NCBI GenBank assembly: GCA_947629615.1
Contig: CANRER010000051.1
Span: 1 to 9,533 of the forward strand
Origin: an uncultured Clostridia bacterium
GTDB taxonomy: Bacteria > Bacillota > Clostridia > UMGS1883
Direction: 5' to 3'
DNA length: 9,533 nt
In this document: positions 6,259 to 9,533 of the stretch, piece after piece
Position numbering within the stretch: the stretch's first letter is position 1
Layout: every line of letters begins with the position of its first letter
Notes under the pieces: generated by a model
Database searches by the model: none
What the model was told of the DNA's origin: nothing
What the model saw: the letters and a program-made list of their open reading frames with translations, nothing else
Program-made: the position numbers and the translations under genes

Positions 6259-7348
6259 GGCCGAACGCCTCCGAATGAACACCTTCGGCTTCAGCGGCGA
6301 CGGCTTCGCCGAAATCGGCTTCGGCCTTGAAATCGCCGAAACCCCCATCGAACGTTTTGTTGACCCGCACCCCTTCGTGCCTGCCGATAAGGCCGAGCTT
6401 GGCAAGCGGTGCGAGGAAATACTGACCATACAGGCCTTGGGCCTTAAAAAACGGCTGGAGCATACCGGCGCGAAAAGCGCGGTTATCGGCCTTAGCGGCG
6501 GACTGGATTCCACCCTCGCGCTGCTTGTAACCGCCCGCGCGTTCGACCTTCTCGGCCTCGACAGAAAGGGCATACTCGCGGTTACAATGCCGTGCTTCGG
6601 CACCACGAGCCGCACCCACAACAACGCTCTTACGCTCAGCCGCGCCCTCGGCACGGACTTTATGGAGGTGCCGATTGAAAACGCAGTCCGCCTGCATTTT
6701 TACGACATCGGCCAAAGCGAGGAGGATAAGGACGTAACATACGAGAACAGTCAGGCCCGCGAACGCACGCAGGTTTTGATGGATCTTGCCAACAAGACCG
6801 GCGGGCTTGTCGTCGGCACCGGCGATTTGAGCGAGCTTGCGATGGGCTGGGCCACCTATAACGGCGACCACATGAGTATGTACGGCGTGAACGCCTCGGT
6901 GCCGAAAACGCTCGTCCGTCATCTCACGGCCTATGCCGCCGACGGCGCGGAGCCGGCCCTTGCCGCCTGCCTGCGCGATATTCTCGACACCCCCGTTTCG
7001 CCCGAGCTGCTGCCGCCCGAGGACGGCGAAATAAGCCAGCAGACCGAGGATATAATCGGCCCCTACGAGCTGCACGATTTTTTCCTCTATTATATGCTGC
7101 GCTTCGGCTATTCGCCGAAAAAGATATACCGCCTTGCCGCTGCCGCCTTTGAGGGCTCCTATGACGGCAAGACCGTCAAAAAATGGCTCGGGATTTTCAT
7201 TCGCCGCTTTTTCGCTTCCCAGTTTAAGCGGAGCTGTCTGCCCGACGGCCCGAAGGTCGGCAGCGTGGCTCTGTCGCCTCGCGGCGACTGGCGTATGCCC
7301 AGCGACGCCTGCCGCGAGCTGTGGATAAAGGAGCTAGAAGAAATATAA
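6062..7348 (+). CDS. nadE 3' fragment: NAD+ synthetase (PP-loop) domain
   Basis: Open frame of up to 428 residues in the +1 frame relative to the 5' fragment; homology begins at about residue 11 (nt 6092), so the ATG at 6062 is not a natural start. After the last part of the glutaminase domain it carries the adenine-nucleotide alpha-hydrolase synthetase domain: PP-loop SGGLDST (residues 145-151), PCFGTTSRTHNNA (178-190), GTGDLSELAMGWATYNGDHM (252-271), a Gln-rich activation-tail block and the C-terminal FKRSCLPDGPKVG. No lesion is seen here. If translated from an internal start (ATG 6146 or 6275, neither with a clear strong ribosome site) it might act as an ammonia-dependent NAD+ synthetase, as stand-alone NadE proteins do; this is inference. 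Confidence 0.7.
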   Translation: MPWPGRPSRSIVCAYAYADAGYGESTTDMVFCGRNLIGENGVILAETDSLTQNGTVTAVIDLGRLEAERLRMNTFGFSGDGFAEIGFGLEIAETPIERFVDPHPFVPADKAELGKRCEEILTIQALGLKKRLEHTGAKSAVIGLSGGLDSTLALLVTARAFDLLGLDRKGILAVTMPCFGTTSRTHNNALTLSRALGTDFMEVPIENAVRLHFYDIGQSEEDKDVTYENSQARERTQVLMDLANKTGGLVVGTGDLSELAMGWATYNGDHMSMYGVNASVPKTLVRHLTAYAADGAEPALAACLRDILDTPVSPELLPPEDGEISQQTEDIIGPYELHDFFLYYMLRFGYSPKKIYRLAAAAFEGSYDGKTVKKWLGIFIRRFFASQFKRSCLPDGPKVGSVALSPRGDWRMPSDACRELWIKELEEI

Positions 7349-7452
7349 AAAAGGGGCCGTAAAAAAATGGCGCAGATCGTTCAAGGGCTTAATTTGTTGA
7401 TATAAGGCTACGCTGAACATTATATGTATTGAAAAACGATTGAATTAACGTA

Positions 7453-7481
7453 GAAAATCCGCTCGAAACGAGCGGATTTTC
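7453..7481. terminator. Strong bidirectional hairpin terminator candidate
   Basis: GAAAATCCGCTCG (7453-7465), loop AAA, CGAGCGGATTTTC (7469-7481): a perfect 13-bp stem flanked by A run and T run within the arms, so either strand gives a GC stem ending in TTTT. It lies about 105 nt after nadE and about 190 nt after the minus-strand hydrolase gene, so it could end both. Confidence 0.65.
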
Positions 7482-7502
7482 ATTATTTTAAGCCCTTGAA
7501 CT

Positions 7503-7596
7503 ACGAACGAAAATCACCACTCGGCGTACCTATGTACGCCGTCGGGAGTGCTTGCTCGTCGGCTAAAGCCTCCTGCGCGAGCTGATTTTCGTCCGT
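7503..7596. repeat. Folded module: outer stem enclosing two hairpins
   Basis: Outer arms 7503-7516 (ACGAACGAAAATCA) and 7583-7596 (TGATTTTCGTCCGT) pair at 13 of 14 positions. They enclose a first hairpin GGCGTAC (7523-7529), loop CTAT, GTACGCC (7534-7540), lengthened by CACTC/GAGTG, and a second one with GCTCG (7554-7558) / CGAGC (7578-7582) closing an inner GGCT/AGCC. The layout is a three-way junction in RNA or single-stranded DNA. Confidence 0.6.
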
Positions 7597-7668
7597 TATG
7601 CGCGATTTTTTTGACCGGCCCCGTGCGCGTCAGTTTACGGTGCAAGTTTTTTACGGCCCCCAATTTTT

Positions 7669-9533
7669 CTATTCGCCCAAAACCTTAACTTCGTAAAGCT
7701 GGGGAGGATAGCTGTTGTTATCGGAGCTGCGCGGCTTGGCGTTCGTCACGGTCAGCCGCACATAGCGGCCCGAGGCATTAAGCTCATCGACCGTGAAGCC
7801 GTAGTCGGTGAAGCCCTCGGTATTGTCGAGGATAGTGGTGTAGCTTTTGCCGTCGTCGCTGGCCTCAACCTTGTAGCTGTAATACGGCTCGGAGCCGTTC
7901 CATATCAGCCACGAAATCTGTATCTCACTGAGGTTTCGCGCCTCGCCGAGATCCACCGTCCACGTGTAGGGCCAGCCGAGGGGTTTGGTAATCTCGGTCT
8001 TTTCGCCGGTTTCCTCGTTTACGGAAACCTCTACCTCGGGCTCGAGGCCCTCAAGGTCGGCGGCCCAGCGCGTCTGATAGTCGCCGTCGTTGGCAAGCGC
8101 GCCGTCGCTCTCCCTCTCGGCCGAAAAAGCGGCGGAGGGCATATCCTGCGAAAGTATTTTCCCGTTCTGAACGGGAACGAGATAGTCGTTATCCCAGTTA
8201 TAGAGCAGCTCGTCGTAGAAGTCGTAGAAAGCGAAGCCGTTCGATACCGAAATCGGATAACGGCGGTTATTCGTGCGCTTCACGGTGGCGGCGTCCCAGA
8301 AGTACATCCAGCGGTAGGTGCTCATGATGTAGTTCTCGCTGCCGGGCTTTAAGCGGCTGACAGAGCCGGACTGCGACGAGAACGTCGTTGTATTGCCAAC
8401 GACGCGAAGCTCCGACCACGGGCCCTCGATGCTCGTGGCGGTGTTATACATACCCTGCGTGGGATACCAGCCCGCCGTGCCGGAGGTGAACAGATAGTAC
8501 CTGCCGTCAACCTTGAGCATACCGGGCAGCTCGCGCCAGCTGCTGCGGTTTACGATGCACACAAGCCGCTCCACCGCGCTCCAGTCGTCGTTCAGCTTGT
8601 AGAGCGCGAGGTCGGCGTTCACGTTTATCGCCGCGATGATATAGGCCGAATAATCGTCGTCCACATATACGTTAAGGTCGCGGGTATCGCCGCCCTCGGG
8701 GCGGTAGGCCCCGTGGAAGGTGAAGCGTTCGCCCGGGGTGGCCGTGGCTATCGACGTCATGGCCGTGCCGTAGCCGCCGTCGGCCTCGAAGTGCGCGATA
8801 AAGGCGAATTTGTTCGCCTTGGGGTTATACACATAGTTTTGGCTCTCAAAGCGCGCGCTCGTGAAGTTCTTGCAGGTTTCGTGGGCGAGAATTTCCTTGG
8901 CGTTCAGCACCTCGACGGGTTCGCTGTAGGTTTTGTCGTCGGTCGAGGTGGACATCATAAGCTGCCAGTTTTCGCCGCCGCCGCGCTCGTTAAATCTGTA
9001 ATACACTCCGTCAACGCAGAGCGAATTGGGCCTGTCAAGGCCGGATTCCGTAAGGTTTGAGCTGCTCTTTAGGTCGGCGGGCAGGTCGTAGGGAGTTACG
9101 GATTTGGTTTCGACAAAGTCGATAAGCCCGCCCTCGCTGACCGCGTATACTCTGTAGGCGTAGGCTTTGCCGACCTCGAGGCCGTAATCGTCATAGGTGT
9201 TGCCGTTGAGCGAGGTGAGGAACGTAAATTCCCCGCCGTCCTCGCCGCGGTATACGTCGTAATGCTCGGCTCCGCTGACGGAGTTCCACTGAAGCTTGAC
9301 GTTGTTCACCTTTTCCTCGCCCTTCAGCAGGAACAGCGTCGGCGCCGCGCCGATAAGCTTAAGGTCGCTTTCGCCGTCCTCGGTGAGGGTGAAATACTGG
9401 TCGTTGCTTCTGCCGCGCATACGCTGAACCAAGTACCCGTCCTCAACGGTGAGGTACTGGGCGGAATTTTTGTTCTTGAACATAACGGTTCCGTTTCCGC
9501 CGTCAACCAGCTCAAAAATCTGATTGTCGCCGT
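7669..9533 (-). CDS. Secreted-type multidomain glycoside hydrolase: ricin-type lectin end, Fn3, GH43-like, F5/8C (5'-truncated by window)
   Basis: The minus-strand frame is open past the Met at 9483 to the window edge, reading GDNQIFELVDGGNGTV before it, so the N-terminus (and any signal peptide) lies outside. Numbering from that Met: the start to about 35 looks like the end of a ricin-B-type beta-trefoil (QIFELVDGG, QYLTVEDGYLVQR, DQYFTL); 48-133 is an Fn3 domain (VKLQWNSVSGAEHYDVYRG, YAYRVYAVSEGG); 140-445 is a five-bladed-propeller hydrolase resembling GH43, closest in pattern to exo-beta-1,3-galactanase-type subfamilies (TRDLNVYVDDD, SSWRELPGMLKVDGRYYL, TSGTAGWYPT, TFSSQSGSV); 450-603 is an F5/8-type C (CBM32-like) domain (TRWAAD, YTWTVDLGEARNLSEIQISW, GRYVRLTVTNAK). 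Candidate active-site residues are Asp269, Glu318 and Gln371. Likely extracellular and active on galactose-containing glycans. Substrate and subfamily are inference. Stands convergent to nadE with the inverted-repeat element between them. Confidence 0.85.
   Translation of the reverse strand, partial: GDNQIFELVDGGNGTVMFKNKNSAQYLTVEDGYLVQRMRGRSNDQYFTLTEDGESDLKLIGAAPTLFLLKGEEKVNNVKLQWNSVSGAEHYDVYRGEDGGEFTFLTSLNGNTYDDYGLEVGKAYAYRVYAVSEGGLIDFVETKSVTPYDLPADLKSSSNLTESGLDRPNSLCVDGVYYRFNERGGGENWQLMMSTSTDDKTYSEPVEVLNAKEILAHETCKNFTSARFESQNYVYNPKANKFAFIAHFEADGGYGTAMTSIATATPGERFTFHGAYRPEGGDTRDLNVYVDDDYSAYIIAAINVNADLALYKLNDDWSAVERLVCIVNRSSWRELPGMLKVDGRYYLFTSGTAGWYPTQGMYNTATSIEGPWSELRVVGNTTTFSSQSGSVSRLKPGSENYIMSTYRWMYFWDAATVKRTNNRRYPISVSNGFAFYDFYDELLYNWDNDYLVPVQNGKILSQDMPSAAFSAERESDGALANDGDYQTRWAADLEGLEPEVEVSVNEETGEKTEITKPLGWPYTWTVDLGEARNLSEIQISWLIWNGSEPYYSYKVEASDDGKSYTTILDNTEGFTDYGFTVDELNASGRYVRLTVTNAKPRSSDNNSYPPQLYEVKVLGE

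Larger units (their letters stand above)
5515..7348 (+). pseudogene. nadE: Glutamine-dependent NAD+ synthase, disrupted by internal deletion/frameshift
   Basis: The intact family (about 640 residues) makes NAD+ from nicotinic acid adenine dinucleotide, ATP and glutamine: an N-terminal nitrilase-like glutaminase feeds ammonia to a C-terminal synthetase. Here the frame runs normally from ATG 5515 to ...LAGATVALN (Asn193, nt 6091-6093), then the homologous reading jumps to the +1 frame, resuming at IVCAYAYADAGYGESTTD from nt 6092. The block that family members have between these points (of the type LSASNELVGKAEYRR...SAR, about 24 residues) is absent, which implies a loss of about 74 nt. In addition the glutaminase Glu of the E-K-C triad is Gly46 (FPGLC instead of FPELC); Lys115 and Cys170 remain. 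The rest, including the PP-loop, looks conserved. Strong promoter and hairpin upstream. Best read as a pseudogene or a recently split gene; an assembly collapse could explain the deletion but not the Gly. Confidence 0.85.
7353..7660. mobile_element. MITE-like element with perfect 14-bp terminal inverted repeats
   Basis: GGGGCCGTAAAAAA (7353-7366) and its exact reverse complement (7647-7660) bound a 308-nt non-coding segment between the convergent ends of nadE and the GH43-like gene. Nested inside are a second perfect 14-bp inverted repeat, GTTCAAGGGCTTAA (7379-7392 / 7488-7501), and a folded module at 7503-7596. No transposase is encoded, and no clear target-site duplication is seen at the borders. 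The symmetry and nesting look like a non-autonomous mobile element or a palindromic dispersed repeat; alternatively an elaborate two-sided transcription-end structure. Confidence 0.6.

Noticed and set aside
6089..7075. Long minus-strand open frame (328 residues) opposite nadE
   Set aside because: It lies opposite the clear NAD synthetase frame and is low-complexity Ala/Gly/Val/Arg-rich, typical of antisense frames in GC-rich codon use.

Overview
The window looks like a chromosomal segment of a GC-rich (roughly 55-60% by eye), low-abundance-type Firmicute, most likely a gut Clostridia/Oscillospirales lineage. The gene order ileS - (small gene) - lspA - rluD, the Firmicutes-type tRNAs with encoded CCA, a short lipoprotein with a lipobox, and a large multi-domain secreted-type glycoside hydrolase all fit that. 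The lineage is inference; no rRNA or other decisive marker is present.

Layout. (1) 1-4711, plus strand: an apparent operon with ileS (its first ~45 codons lie before the window), a small lipoprotein gene, lspA (TTG start) and rluD (overlaps lspA by 35 nt), closed by a terminator whose loop and stem include the rluD stop codon. (2) 4712-5152: no gene; two diverged ~181-nt copies of a highly folded repeat, enclosed by a 12-bp inverted repeat and showing paired compensatory base changes. (3) 5153-5327, minus strand: tRNA-Met(CAT) then tRNA-Val(TAC), driven by a perfect-consensus promoter. (4) 5435-7348, plus strand: a strong divergent promoter, a 5'-UTR hairpin and a broken nadE (glutamine-dependent NAD+ synthase). 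It carries two separate lesions: a ~74-nt deletion/frameshift at about 6091-6094, and loss of the catalytic glutaminase Glu (now Gly46). The ammonia-dependent synthetase half is intact as an open frame. (5) 7349-7668: no gene; a 308-nt element with perfect 14-bp terminal inverted repeats, containing two nested folded modules, between two convergent genes. (6) 7669-9533, minus strand: the C-terminal part of a carbohydrate-active protein (ricin-type lectin end, Fn3, GH43-like propeller, F5/8-type C domain), running off the window edge.

Functionally the first block is housekeeping: isoleucine charging, lipoprotein maturation and rRNA pseudouridylation. The lipoprotein gene beside lspA makes a substrate of LspA. 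The second half combines NAD synthesis (damaged) with polysaccharide use. The most unusual content is non-coding: two different families of structured repeats within 3 kb, and the nadE lesions that hit the glutaminase half only.
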